58,378 bases of DNA from NCBI RefSeq assembly GCF_018130165.1, contig NZ_JAFCLZ010000039.1, forward strand, positions 1 through 58,378, read 5' to 3'. Shown piece by piece: positions 34,819 through 42,984 of the stretch. Below the pieces are notes generated by a model, which saw only the letters and a list, made by a program, of their open reading frames with translations, had not been told where the DNA came from and searched no databases. This DNA comes from Bradyrhizobium sp. JYMT SZCCT0180. GTDB lineage: Bacteria > Pseudomonadota > Alphaproteobacteria > Rhizobiales > Xanthobacteraceae. Position 1 is the stretch's first letter, and each line of letters starts with the position of its first letter. Both the position numbers and the translations under genes were made by a program.

Positions 34819-36012
34819 ATGATGCTGCAGGGATGGCGGTGGTACGGACCGGATGATCCGGTGTCGCTCGACGATATCCGCCAGGCCGGTGCCACCGATG
34901 TGGTCACCGCGCTGCATCAGGTGCCGATCGGCGAAGCCTGGACGCGATCAGGCGTCGAGGAGCGCAAGCACATCATCGAGAAAAGCCAGCCCGGCCGTTC
35001 GCAGCTGACCTGGTCGGTGGTGGAATCGATTCCGATCCCCGACGACGTCAAGCGGCTCGGCGGCAAGGCCACGCGCTCGATCGAGGCCTGGATCGCCAGC
35101 CTCGAGGCGGTGGCCGCGGCCGGCATCAAGATCGTCTGCTACAATTTCATGCCCGTGGTGGACTGGTGCCGCACCGATCTGGAATGGGAACTGCCGAACG
35201 GCGCCAAGGCGATGCGCTTCGACCAGGAACGGTTCGCGGCGTTCGATCTGCACATCCTGCAGCGTCCGGGAGCGGCGGCGGAATATTCGGAAAGCGCGCG
35301 CGCCCGTGCCAAGCAGCTTCACGCCGGGATGACGCAGGCCGATATCGATGTCCTCGTCACCAACATCGCCAGCGCCTTGCCGGGATCGACCACCGATCCC
35401 CTGACCATTCCGCAGTTCCGCGACCGCTTGCAGCAATATAGCGGCATCAATTCTGGCGTGCTGCGCCAGCATCTGATCGAGTTTCTCGCGCGCGTCACGC
35501 CCGTCGCCGAGCAACTCGGCGTGACGCTGACGCTGCATCCCGACGATCCGCCGCGGCCGCTGTTCGGCCTGCCGCGCATCGCTTCATCGGCGGAAGACTA
35601 TTCTGCGCTGTTCGACGCGGTTCCGTCCAAGGCGAACGGCATCTGCTTCTGCACCGGCTCGCTCGGCGTACGCGCGCAGAATGATCTGCCGGCGATCGCA
35701 AAGCAATTCGCGTCGCGGATCGGCTTTGCGCATCTGCGGGCGACCAAACGCGAAGCCGACGGCCTGTCGTTCTTCGAATCCGACCATCTTGACGGCGACG
35801 TCGACATGATCGCGGTGCTCAAGGCGCTGCTGACCGAAAACCGCAAACGTTCGGCGGCTGAAAAAATCATATTCCGGCCGGACCACGGCCATCGCATGCT
35901 CGACGATCTCGCCGAGACCAAGCGCACCAATCCCGGCTACACCGCGATCGGCCGGCTGCGTGGGCTGGCCGAACTGCGCGGTGCCATCCGCGCCATCGAG
36001 CACGCCGGCTGA
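34819..36012 (+). CDS. uxuA: Mannonate dehydratase
   Basis: The 397-residue product matches the UxuA family in length (E. coli about 394) and in pattern: MLQGWRWYGPDDPVSLDDIRQAGATDVVTALHQ at the start, KIVCYNFMPVVDW (TIM-barrel strand), LTLHPDDPPRP, GICFCTGSLG (metal-binding Cys), HLRATKRE and FRPDHGHRMLDD. It dehydrates D-mannonate to 2-keto-3-deoxygluconate. With the fructuronate reductase at 28265 it forms the lower hexuronate pathway. A Shine-Dalgarno AGGAG precedes its ATG. No kinase or KDPG aldolase gene is in the window. Confidence 0.93.
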   Translation: MMLQGWRWYGPDDPVSLDDIRQAGATDVVTALHQVPIGEAWTRSGVEERKHIIEKSQPGRSQLTWSVVESIPIPDDVKRLGGKATRSIEAWIASLEAVAAAGIKIVCYNFMPVVDWCRTDLEWELPNGAKAMRFDQERFAAFDLHILQRPGAAAEYSESARARAKQLHAGMTQADIDVLVTNIASALPGSTTDPLTIPQFRDRLQQYSGINSGVLRQHLIEFLARVTPVAEQLGVTLTLHPDDPPRPLFGLPRIASSAEDYSALFDAVPSKANGICFCTGSLGVRAQNDLPAIAKQFASRIGFAHLRATKREADGLSFFESDHLDGDVDMIAVLKALLTENRKRSAAEKIIFRPDHGHRMLDDLAETKRTNPGYTAIGRLRGLAELRGAIRAIEHAG

Positions 36013-36035
36013 TCAACCGCAGAACCATCGCGCGA

Positions 36036-36054
36036 TCAAGCGGTTCCCGCTTGA
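36036..36054 (+). terminator. Hairpin after the mannonate dehydratase gene
   Basis: TCAAGCGG and CCGCTTGA form an exact 8-bp stem with a TTC loop, 24 bases after the UxuA stop. No T-run follows. It most likely marks the end of the TRAP-uxuA transcript. Confidence 0.45.
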
Positions 36055-36277
36055 CCGGTCGCAACCGCTGATTGGCCTGACACCAGACCCTCTATCTCGG
36101 CTTGACGGTTGCGGCGATCATTCTCCGCAAGCTGTGGCCTGCTTTTGGCCGGCCGTACGGGCTGGCGCCGTGCGACGGGTCGGGCCATGTTAGGCGAGAT
36201 GGACCGGAGCGCGTGACGGGGATGAAAGTTTTGCGGTGCGGCAGCCTGTATGCTCGGCCCGCGATCGGGCGCGGCAG

Positions 36278-37180
36278 ATGAAGAGCACCGTCAAAACCAA
36301 AATGGGCCTGCGCAAGGCCGCTTCGGCCGCGCAGTTCGATTGCGCGACTGCGTTCCAGAAAATCGCGCAGGACTGCGTCGGCAAGGTCAGGCTACATCAC
36401 AGCAGCGCCTGCGCAGGCGATGCCGAAGCCGTGCATCAGATTCGTGTTGCCATTACCCGGCTGCGGTCCGCCGTGTTCTTCTTCGCTTCGATCGTTGTCG
36501 ATGCCGAATGGCGGCGCTTGAAGAAAGAGCTTGCATGGCTGAACGGCTCGCTCGGCGCCGCGCGCGACAGCGACGTGGTCGTGGAATATGCACGCCGCAA
36601 ACGGTACCGGGACTGGGCGCAACGCATGATCGGCGAGGATCTCGAGGCGCATCAGACGCGCGATCATCGCCGGATGGTTCACTGCCTGCGTTCGCCGCGA
36701 TTTCATGACCTGATCGAGGCGATGTCCGGCTGGATCGGGGGCGGGTCATGGCTGCCGCGTTGGGAGCGGATGCTGCGCCGCAAATCCGCAAGGCCGCTGA
36801 AGGCCTATTGCAAGCGCGAGCTCAATCGCTGGCGCCGGCAACTGATCCGCAAAGGCCGGCGGCTCAAAGCCCTCGGCGCATCGGCTCGTCACCGGCTGCG
36901 GATCAGGGCGAAGCGATTTCGCTACATGCTGGAGGCGCTGACGGGAATCGTCCCGGTGTTCGGCCATGGCGAATTCCGCCACGTCCACACGCCGGCGAAA
37001 CAGCTGCAACGCACGCTCGGCGATCTTCGCGATCTCAAGCGCTTCGCAAGGCCCGGACTGTCGGCTCAAGGCGATGATCCCGGCCAACGCCGGCCACCGG
37101 GCTATCGCCGGCAACGGCAAAAGTTGCGGAGCGCCGCGATATCGGCCTATCGCGGTCTCAAGGAAGCAGGGGCATGCTGA
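36278..37180 (+). CDS. CHAD domain protein
   Basis: The 300-residue basic protein begins at ATG 36278. It carries the CHAD histidine pattern: EAVHQIRVAITRLRSAVFFF near residue 50 and ARHRLRIRAKRFRYMLEAL near 210, both helices lined with His/Arg/Lys. Family knowledge: CHAD domains bind polyphosphate or other phosphates and often sit in granule-associated or phosphate-related operons. The protein has no extra enzymatic domain (no CYTH). It lies 52 bases before a SulP-type anion transporter on the same strand. Confidence 0.85.
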   Translation: MKSTVKTKMGLRKAASAAQFDCATAFQKIAQDCVGKVRLHHSSACAGDAEAVHQIRVAITRLRSAVFFFASIVVDAEWRRLKKELAWLNGSLGAARDSDVVVEYARRKRYRDWAQRMIGEDLEAHQTRDHRRMVHCLRSPRFHDLIEAMSGWIGGGSWLPRWERMLRRKSARPLKAYCKRELNRWRRQLIRKGRRLKALGASARHRLRIRAKRFRYMLEALTGIVPVFGHGEFRHVHTPAKQLQRTLGDLRDLKRFARPGLSAQGDDPGQRRPPGYRRQRQKLRSAAISAYRGLKEAGAC

Positions 37181-37232
37181 CGCACGCTTGATCGTCGGCT
37201 ATGATGCCCAAGTCCAGATCGGTTTACCCGCA

Positions 37233-38516
37233 ATGCCTGACGGCTCCGCTACGGCCCATACCTATCGTCCGAAACTCGCCACCGTGCTGGCCGAGGGATA
37301 CAATCTTGGCCACCTCCGCCGGGATATGCTGGCGGCGCTGACGGTTGCGATCGTGGCGCTGCCGCTGTCGATGGCGATCGCCGTCGCCTCGGGGGTTTCG
37401 CCCGAGCGGGGATTATATGCCGCCGTCATCGGCGGCTTTTTAGTCTCGGCGCTCGGCGGCAGCCGCTATCAGATCGGCGGCCCGGCCGGCGCGTTCATTG
37501 TGCTGGTCGCGGCCACCGTCACCAAGTTCGGCCTGGAAGGCCTGTTGCTGACCGTCTTCCTCTCCGGGTTCATGCTGGCCCTGATCGGCCTGCTGCGGCT
37601 TGGCGCGCTCATTCGCTACATTCCGCACGCCGTGACCGTCGGCTTCACCTGCGGCATCGCGGTCACGATCTTTGCCAGCCAGCTGCGCGATCTCGGCGGC
37701 CTGAAATTGCCAAGCGCCGAACCCGGACCGTTGCTGCCCAAGCTTGCGGCACTCGGTCAGGCGCTGCCGACCATCAGCCCGGCTGCACTTGCGGTCGGCA
37801 TCGGCTCGGTCGCCTTGATCTTCCTGCTGCGGCTGATAGCGCCGAACTGGCCGGGCATGCTGATCGTGGTGACGCTGGCCTCGGTGGCGGCATGGCTGTT
37901 CGGCCTGCCGGTCGAGACCATCGGCAGCCGCTTTGGCCAACTGCCGGATGGATTGCCGGGACCCCGGTTGCCATCGATCTCGTATGCGTCCGTACTCGCT
38001 GTGTTGCCGGCCGCGCTCTCCTTCACGCTGCTCGGCGCGGTCGAGAGCCTGCTCTCCGCCAAGGTCGCCGATGGCATGACGGGGCGCAAGCACCGCTACA
38101 ACATGGAAGTCGTGGCGCAGGGTGTCGCCAACATCGCATCCGCACTGTTCGGCGGCATCAGCGTGACCGGAACGATCGCGCGCACGGCCACCAATATTCG
38201 TGCCGGTGCGGTCAGCCCAGTCTCCGGCATGATGCATGCGCTGTTCGTGCTTGTGTTCATGGTGGTCGCAGCGCCGCTGGCAAGCTTCATCCCGCTGTCG
38301 GCGCTGGCGGGCGTGCTTGTCGTGGTGTGCTGGAACATGGCGGAGAAGGAAGAATTCCTTGATCTGCTGCACGATTGGCGCGGCGCCGGCGTGCTGCTCG
38401 CCACTTTCGGACTCACGCTGATCGAGGATCTTACGGTCGGCATCATCGCCGGCTGTGCGCTGGCGGCGGCGTTCGCCATTTTCGACCGCGCCAGGCGGCA
38501 AGACCCGTCCCCCTGA
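37233..38516 (+). CDS. SulP-family inorganic anion transporter lacking a STAS domain
   Basis: ATG 37233 begins a 427-residue hydrophobic protein. The SulP signatures are present: LRRDMLAALTVAIVALPLSMAIAVASGVSPERGLYAAVIGG and GSRYQIGGPAGAFIVLVAATV, then SLLSAKVADGMTGRKHRYNMEVVAQGVANI. Typical SulP proteins have about 500-570 residues with a C-terminal cytosolic STAS domain; here the sequence ends soon after the last helix, so STAS is absent. Substrate could be sulfate, bicarbonate or another anion. It begins after the CHAD gene and ends 19 bases before the PaiB-like gene. Confidence 0.85.
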   Translation: MPDGSATAHTYRPKLATVLAEGYNLGHLRRDMLAALTVAIVALPLSMAIAVASGVSPERGLYAAVIGGFLVSALGGSRYQIGGPAGAFIVLVAATVTKFGLEGLLLTVFLSGFMLALIGLLRLGALIRYIPHAVTVGFTCGIAVTIFASQLRDLGGLKLPSAEPGPLLPKLAALGQALPTISPAALAVGIGSVALIFLLRLIAPNWPGMLIVVTLASVAAWLFGLPVETIGSRFGQLPDGLPGPRLPSISYASVLAVLPAALSFTLLGAVESLLSAKVADGMTGRKHRYNMEVVAQGVANIASALFGGISVTGTIARTATNIRAGAVSPVSGMMHALFVLVFMVVAAPLASFIPLSALAGVLVVVCWNMAEKEEFLDLLHDWRGAGVLLATFGLTLIEDLTVGIIAGCALAAAFAIFDRARRQDPSP

Positions 38517-38535
38517 GCAAAGCAAGGAAGCTGCC

Positions 38536-39171
38536 GTGCACATCCTTCGTCCGATGTTTGCCTGGGACCGCGATGGCGCGCTGCAATTCGCCGCCTCGCG
38601 CGGGTTCGGTGCGATGGTTGCGAGCGGCGCCGACGGCCCGATCAGTTCGCATGTGCCGTTCAGGATCAACCGGACGGGCGATGCCGTCACGGTGCAGTTT
38701 CACCTGACCGCACGCAACAGGCTGGCCGAACTCGCCGACGGCAAGAATTCGTTCCTGCTGATTGTGTGGGGTCCGGACGCCTATGTTTCCAACGACTGGT
38801 ATGCGACGCCGGACCACGTCTCGACCTGGCTCTACGAGGCCGTGCATCTTTCCGGTCCGGTGCGTCGGCTTTCGATGGAAAGTAATCGCAGCCATGGCGA
38901 CGTGCTCCTGTCGACCTTCGAGGAGCGGTTGACGCCGAAGCAGCCATGGTCGCTGTCATCGATGGAAGCCGCCAAGCGCGAGTCGATGCTGCAATCGATC
39001 GTCGTGCTCGAAATGGACGTGAAGCAGGTGGAAGGGCAGCGCAAGCTGAACCAGCACAAGTCAGATGCGGATTATGCCTCGATCACGCGGCATCTTTCGC
39101 AGTCGGACGACGCCGACGCCCGCGAACTTGCCGCCAAGCTGAAAGCGCTTCGTCCCCATCTCGAATACTAG
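38536..39171 (+). CDS. PaiB-like FMN-binding protein
   Basis: The GTG start at 38536 follows AAGGAAG closely; no ATG is better placed. The 211-residue product has the FMN-binding split-barrel pattern of PaiB: LRPMFAWDRDGALQFAASRGFGAMVASGADGPISSHVPF, then YVSNDWYATPDHVSTWLYEAVHLSG. PaiB relatives are annotated as negative regulators in Bacillus but mostly act as flavin-binding proteins of unknown substrate. It is followed 70 bases later by another flavin split-barrel gene. Confidence 0.83.
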   Translation: MHILRPMFAWDRDGALQFAASRGFGAMVASGADGPISSHVPFRINRTGDAVTVQFHLTARNRLAELADGKNSFLLIVWGPDAYVSNDWYATPDHVSTWLYEAVHLSGPVRRLSMESNRSHGDVLLSTFEERLTPKQPWSLSSMEAAKRESMLQSIVVLEMDVKQVEGQRKLNQHKSDADYASITRHLSQSDDADARELAAKLKALRPHLEY

Positions 39172-39241
39172 CCGTCCGGCGACAGCTGGCGGCTGCGCTG
39201 GATCGGCGTTAATGTCTCCTGGGAAAAAAGGGAGCAAGTCG

Positions 39242-39868
39242 ATGTGGCAGCGGGCGTTCTATCATGAAGGCATGAGCGAACTGCAGGACCGGTTCGACGG
39301 GCGGCGGGTGGCCGAGGCGATCGAGCGGCACCGCAAGCATTACGAGTTCTGGGATGACGAGAAGGCGCTGATCGAGAGTTCGCCGTTCTTCTTCATCGGC
39401 ACTTCCCATGCGGATTATGTCGATTGCAACATCAAGTCGGGCGATCCCGGTTTCGTGAAAATCGTCGGTCCCAACGTCATCGAGTATCCGGAATATGACG
39501 GCAATTCGATGTACCGGACGCTCGGCAACCTGTCGAAAAATCCGAATGTCGGGCTGTTGTTCGTGCGCTTCGACGGCAAGAGCCGGCGCATGCGCATCAA
39601 CGGCCGTGCGGCAATCCTGGACGACGCGGCGGCGATCGGCCGGCATTACGGCGCGCAGCTCGTGGTGCGGATCGAGTGCGAAATCTATCCGAACTGCCCG
39701 CGCTATGTGCCTGATCTCGCCGGCGCCAGTCCGTCGCCCTACGTTCCCCGCGAAGGCGAGGGGCCTCCGCCGCCACCGGAGTGGAAGGGCCGCGACTACA
39801 TACGCGACATCCTGCCGGAGGGCGATCCGCATGCGGAGGTCGTCAAGACGGGTCCGCGTGAGAGCTGA
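39242..39868 (+). CDS. Pyridoxamine 5'-phosphate oxidase-family (flavin split-barrel) protein
   Basis: ATG 39242 follows GGGAG by about 8 bases. The 208-residue product shows the split-barrel pattern FFFIGTSHADYVDCNIKSGDPGFVKIVGPNVIEYPEYDGNSMYRTLGNLSKNPNVGLLF, typical of the PPOX-related 'general stress/MSMEG' type flavoproteins. The C-terminal tail is proline-rich (EGPPPPPEW). Function is uncertain: F420- or FMN-dependent reductase or haem-binding. It may be co-transcribed with the PaiB-like gene. Confidence 0.82.
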   Translation: MWQRAFYHEGMSELQDRFDGRRVAEAIERHRKHYEFWDDEKALIESSPFFFIGTSHADYVDCNIKSGDPGFVKIVGPNVIEYPEYDGNSMYRTLGNLSKNPNVGLLFVRFDGKSRRMRINGRAAILDDAAAIGRHYGAQLVVRIECEIYPNCPRYVPDLAGASPSPYVPREGEGPPPPPEWKGRDYIRDILPEGDPHAEVVKTGPRES

Positions 39869-39877
39869 CCGGCTGCC

Positions 39878-42127
39878 CTAAGGCCGCGGCCGGTCGGCAA
39901 CCGACGCCGTCACGTCAGGGCCAGGTTTGATGGGCCCGCTGACATATTTGTGGGAGTCGAGCGGATCGCACGTGACCGTGCGTGTCTTGTCGATTTCCTC
40001 GCCGACTGTTTTCGTCGTTGGCGCGAAGCTGCCGTCTTTTGTCTTGAGGATGATGGGTTCCCCCTGCAGGCAGAAATCGGGAAATGCAATGCCGTGTCCG
40101 TCCTGGCCTGCGAATTTTCCGACCAGCAGTTGGGATGCTTGCATTCGGGCGGCCGCCGATGCCCGCATCGGGCGTTTCGGATCGAACGGACGATAGCAGG
40201 GGTAATCAGGAAGCGATTGGAACTTGTACTTCACCGTGCATGCCGCCCCGCCGGTCTTCACGAAGGGCGCGTCGGAGGGGCCGTCCGCTGCGCGCTCAAA
40301 TACCAGCGTTTCCAGACTCAATGATTCGGCGTTGGGACCGGCAGATCCGCCCGCAATTTCTGCACGCGAGAAAACAAGTTTGGTTTTTGGGAGTCCCTCG
40401 CGCGTTTCAAGCACAAGGACAGGTCGTGAGGCCCAGGACCGGTGCAGGTTTACGTCACTTCCATTCATCGTGAGCTTCACATCGCCGACGGCAGGGCTTT
40501 CTTTTTCAAAATCAATCATGCGGACACCGACCCCTTCCATCGAAGACTCCAGACTGAGGAAGCGGAGATCGTCTCGCTTGCGCGTGATCGGCATCATCGG
40601 ATCAAAACGGTCGTCGATGTCAAACTTCACCGTCTTCTTGATTCTTGATCCCGAAGCCCTTTTTTCCTGGGAGTGCGCGGTGACATCGATCACCAGCATG
40701 GTTCCTTTGGACGAGTATTTGACGCCCAGGGCATTCTGGAGAAGCCTGACCGGCAGCAATGCCGGTGATGGTGCAATATCACGCGCGAACAGGATTTGCT
40801 GACCTGGACGGACGACCGCAAAGTTCTGAAAGGCGCCGAGGCCGGCGCCGCCGGAAACCTCCGGTCCGGAGAGGAGAATGCAATCGGCTTGGTCGTCGTT
40901 CTTTACCGTTTCTCGCTCGACCTTCCTGGACGCGGACCGCAGACAGAAGCTCAGGCTGCGATCATCTTCCCGCTTCGCGCTGATTGCGGCTGCAAAAATG
41001 CCATTTGCACTTGGTATCTCCATTGGAAGTGGTGAGCTCGCATACATATCGACCTCAACCATGGTAAGTTGGGAGCCCGCCTCCTCGGAGCAGAGGTCTC
41101 GCTTTGGCAATGTGTGGGTCAACAGCTTCGCCGCATCCGCCAGGACCAGGCAGGAGATGGTGTCTCCCGGATTGTTCCGCGTCACCCAGATCAGATGATT
41201 CTTGCCCGCACCATCGACCAGCAGATGCGGTGCGGCGTGATGACGTCGCGGCGGCAGCCAAACCGGACTGGTGTTGGATAGAATCTGATCTTCGCGCTTG
41301 AGCAAGGCGTCGGGAAGCCGCTCGATCCCGACCGATCGGAGTTCCGCGCTGACGTCGCTCCGGCGTTCGGTTGTTTGAAAGACCGGTACGTCCTTGCAGG
41401 TGACGCAGGTTACCGTAAGGTTTGATCGCTTGTTCTCGAATGTCAGAATGACTTGATCGGGCTCGTCCTGGTACTTCTCCCGATCGATGGATTTAAAGGG
41501 ATGATCGACCACCCGGCTGACCAGGAATCCGCTGGAACGCCAGGGATCCGAATCGAATTCGAAGTAGGTCGATCGGTCCCAGGCGCGATAGGCGTCGGCG
41601 CCGCCGATACTCACGCCCGCCAGAACCATTTTTGAATCGGTCTCGCAGCGTGCCGCCTGATCCGCATCGTCGCCGTTCCGGATATAGAGGCAGAGCCGGA
41701 AAGCCGCATTCTGCATAATGCGATCGCAGTCGTTCTGGTTATAGCCGTAGGTGGCCAGGCCATGGCGATAGCAGAGGTCGTGAAACACGCACGCCTGCCG
41801 GAACCGTTGCAACACGAGATGGCGTCTGCCTTTATCGTCTGCGCGATGGTCGAAGAAAATGTTCGTCAGGGCAGGGAGGCTGCAGTTCAATCCTTCGCCG
41901 CTGCCGCCGATGGTGCTGACGACGTCAGGGCCGGATTGGAAGGAAGCAACGGTGGGTGGCATCTCGCTGTCGGAGACGTCATCGACGTTCTTGTAGATGG
42001 AGTTGACCATCGTCTGGTGAAGGAAAATCATGTCAACGAGTATGACCAGCACCGGAAGCAGAAGTGCCGTAACGCAGGCGAGCAATAATCCAACTCCAAA
42101 ACGCTTCGACACAAAACGCTTCGACAT
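39878..42127 (-). CDS. Membrane-anchored protein with phospholipase-A2-like HD-x-CY motif
   Basis: ATG 42127 gives 749 residues. An N-terminal membrane helix (GVGLLLACVTALLLPVLVIL, about 11-36) is followed by a segment with ACVFHDLCYRHG (His116-Asp117-x-Cys119-Tyr120) and QNDCDRIM (Asp133/Asp135) 17-19 residues later, with further cysteines at 146 and 161. This matches the active-site helix of secreted phospholipase A2 (HD-x-CY plus a second Asp). The remaining 550 residues look beta-rich, with many charged turns, and are not recognised. GC is lower than that of neighbours (a sampled line near 41.0 kb is about 48%). It is a single gene flanked by unrelated genes; gain by transfer is possible. 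Confidence 0.75.
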   Translation of the reverse strand: MSKRFVSKRFGVGLLLACVTALLLPVLVILVDMIFLHQTMVNSIYKNVDDVSDSEMPPTVASFQSGPDVVSTIGGSGEGLNCSLPALTNIFFDHRADDKGRRHLVLQRFRQACVFHDLCYRHGLATYGYNQNDCDRIMQNAAFRLCLYIRNGDDADQAARCETDSKMVLAGVSIGGADAYRAWDRSTYFEFDSDPWRSSGFLVSRVVDHPFKSIDREKYQDEPDQVILTFENKRSNLTVTCVTCKDVPVFQTTERRSDVSAELRSVGIERLPDALLKREDQILSNTSPVWLPPRRHHAAPHLLVDGAGKNHLIWVTRNNPGDTISCLVLADAAKLLTHTLPKRDLCSEEAGSQLTMVEVDMYASSPLPMEIPSANGIFAAAISAKREDDRSLSFCLRSASRKVERETVKNDDQADCILLSGPEVSGGAGLGAFQNFAVVRPGQQILFARDIAPSPALLPVRLLQNALGVKYSSKGTMLVIDVTAHSQEKRASGSRIKKTVKFDIDDRFDPMMPITRKRDDLRFLSLESSMEGVGVRMIDFEKESPAVGDVKLTMNGSDVNLHRSWASRPVLVLETREGLPKTKLVFSRAEIAGGSAGPNAESLSLETLVFERAADGPSDAPFVKTGGAACTVKYKFQSLPDYPCYRPFDPKRPMRASAAARMQASQLLVGKFAGQDGHGIAFPDFCLQGEPIILKTKDGSFAPTTKTVGEEIDKTRTVTCDPLDSHKYVSGPIKPGPDVTASVADRPRP

Positions 42128-42387
42128 GAGATCCCCCGCGCGCCAGAAGCGAGAAACGGCCGGACAGGCGTTTTGCTTCAAGCGCAATGTCCGTTCAGAA
42201 CGCCGTTCGCGACTTCGCAAAATATGAGACGTATATCGGTGGAGAGAAGACAACCATAGGTTAGTGGCTTGTCAAGCGCGTGGCTTCACAAGGCGGCGCA
42301 GTCGGGGATTGCAATTGCGTGATCAGGACCTGCGCCGGATTGTCGCGTCGGCTCCTGCTGGACGCGTTTCTGCCTGGTCTGAATACC

Positions 42388-42975
42388 CTAGTCCCGTGCG
42401 GCCGGCTTGGTCGCAAATTGAGGAAACTTGTCGGCGACGATGGGGCCGTCGGTGCGCCAGGAGTAGCAGCCACCGATGAAGAACGGCCGCTTGCCGGAGT
42501 TCTGCTGGAGTTCCAGCGAGTCGCGTCCTTCCGGCGCGTCGCCGTGCGACATGGTCTGAAACAGCGTGGTCACCGCCGGACCCAGCAATTCGGACAGATG
42601 GGTGCAGCCCTCGAGCCGGCCGATCTTGCGCCGGACCACCTCGCGCCAGCCCTTGCCGATGCTCTCGCCGACCAGCCGCTGCAGGATCGGCTCGACGTCG
42701 ATGCAGGTGGGATAGGGCGTCGCCGCCATGGTGGCTTCCGCCTCGTGGATTTTCATCGTGTCGTCGATCGCGAGCCGCAGGCGGATGTCGTGCACGGGGT
42801 CGCCGGGCTTCAGCTCCTCGCGATAGCGGTCGGCAGCTTGCGTGAACGGCTTCGTATCCACCAGCCGGGCCTCGACTTCCCAGAGCCCGTCGTCCCTGAT
42901 GTAGCCGTTGCATTCGACCGTTCGCGTATGCATCAGGCGACGCCCGGTTTTGCTACCTGTTTTCTGTTCGGGCAT
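42388..42975 (-). CDS. DUF2889 protein
   Basis: The 195-residue soluble protein starts at ATG 42975. It shows the DUF2889 layout: HTRTVECNGYIRDDGLWEVEARLVDTKPF near the N-terminus, then PVHDIRLRLAIDDTMKIHEAEATM, a Cys-containing GCTHLSELLGPAVTTLFQTM and a tail around FIGGCYSWRTDGPIV. Function is unknown to me; members often occur near dehydrogenases or aromatic-acid genes. It starts 9 bases after the quinone-oxidoreductase stop and is most likely the last gene of that operon. Confidence 0.83.
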   Translation of the reverse strand: MPEQKTGSKTGRRLMHTRTVECNGYIRDDGLWEVEARLVDTKPFTQAADRYREELKPGDPVHDIRLRLAIDDTMKIHEAEATMAATPYPTCIDVEPILQRLVGESIGKGWREVVRRKIGRLEGCTHLSELLGPAVTTLFQTMSHGDAPEGRDSLELQQNSGKRPFFIGGCYSWRTDGPIVADKFPQFATKPAARD

Positions 42976-42984
42976 CTTCGGTCC

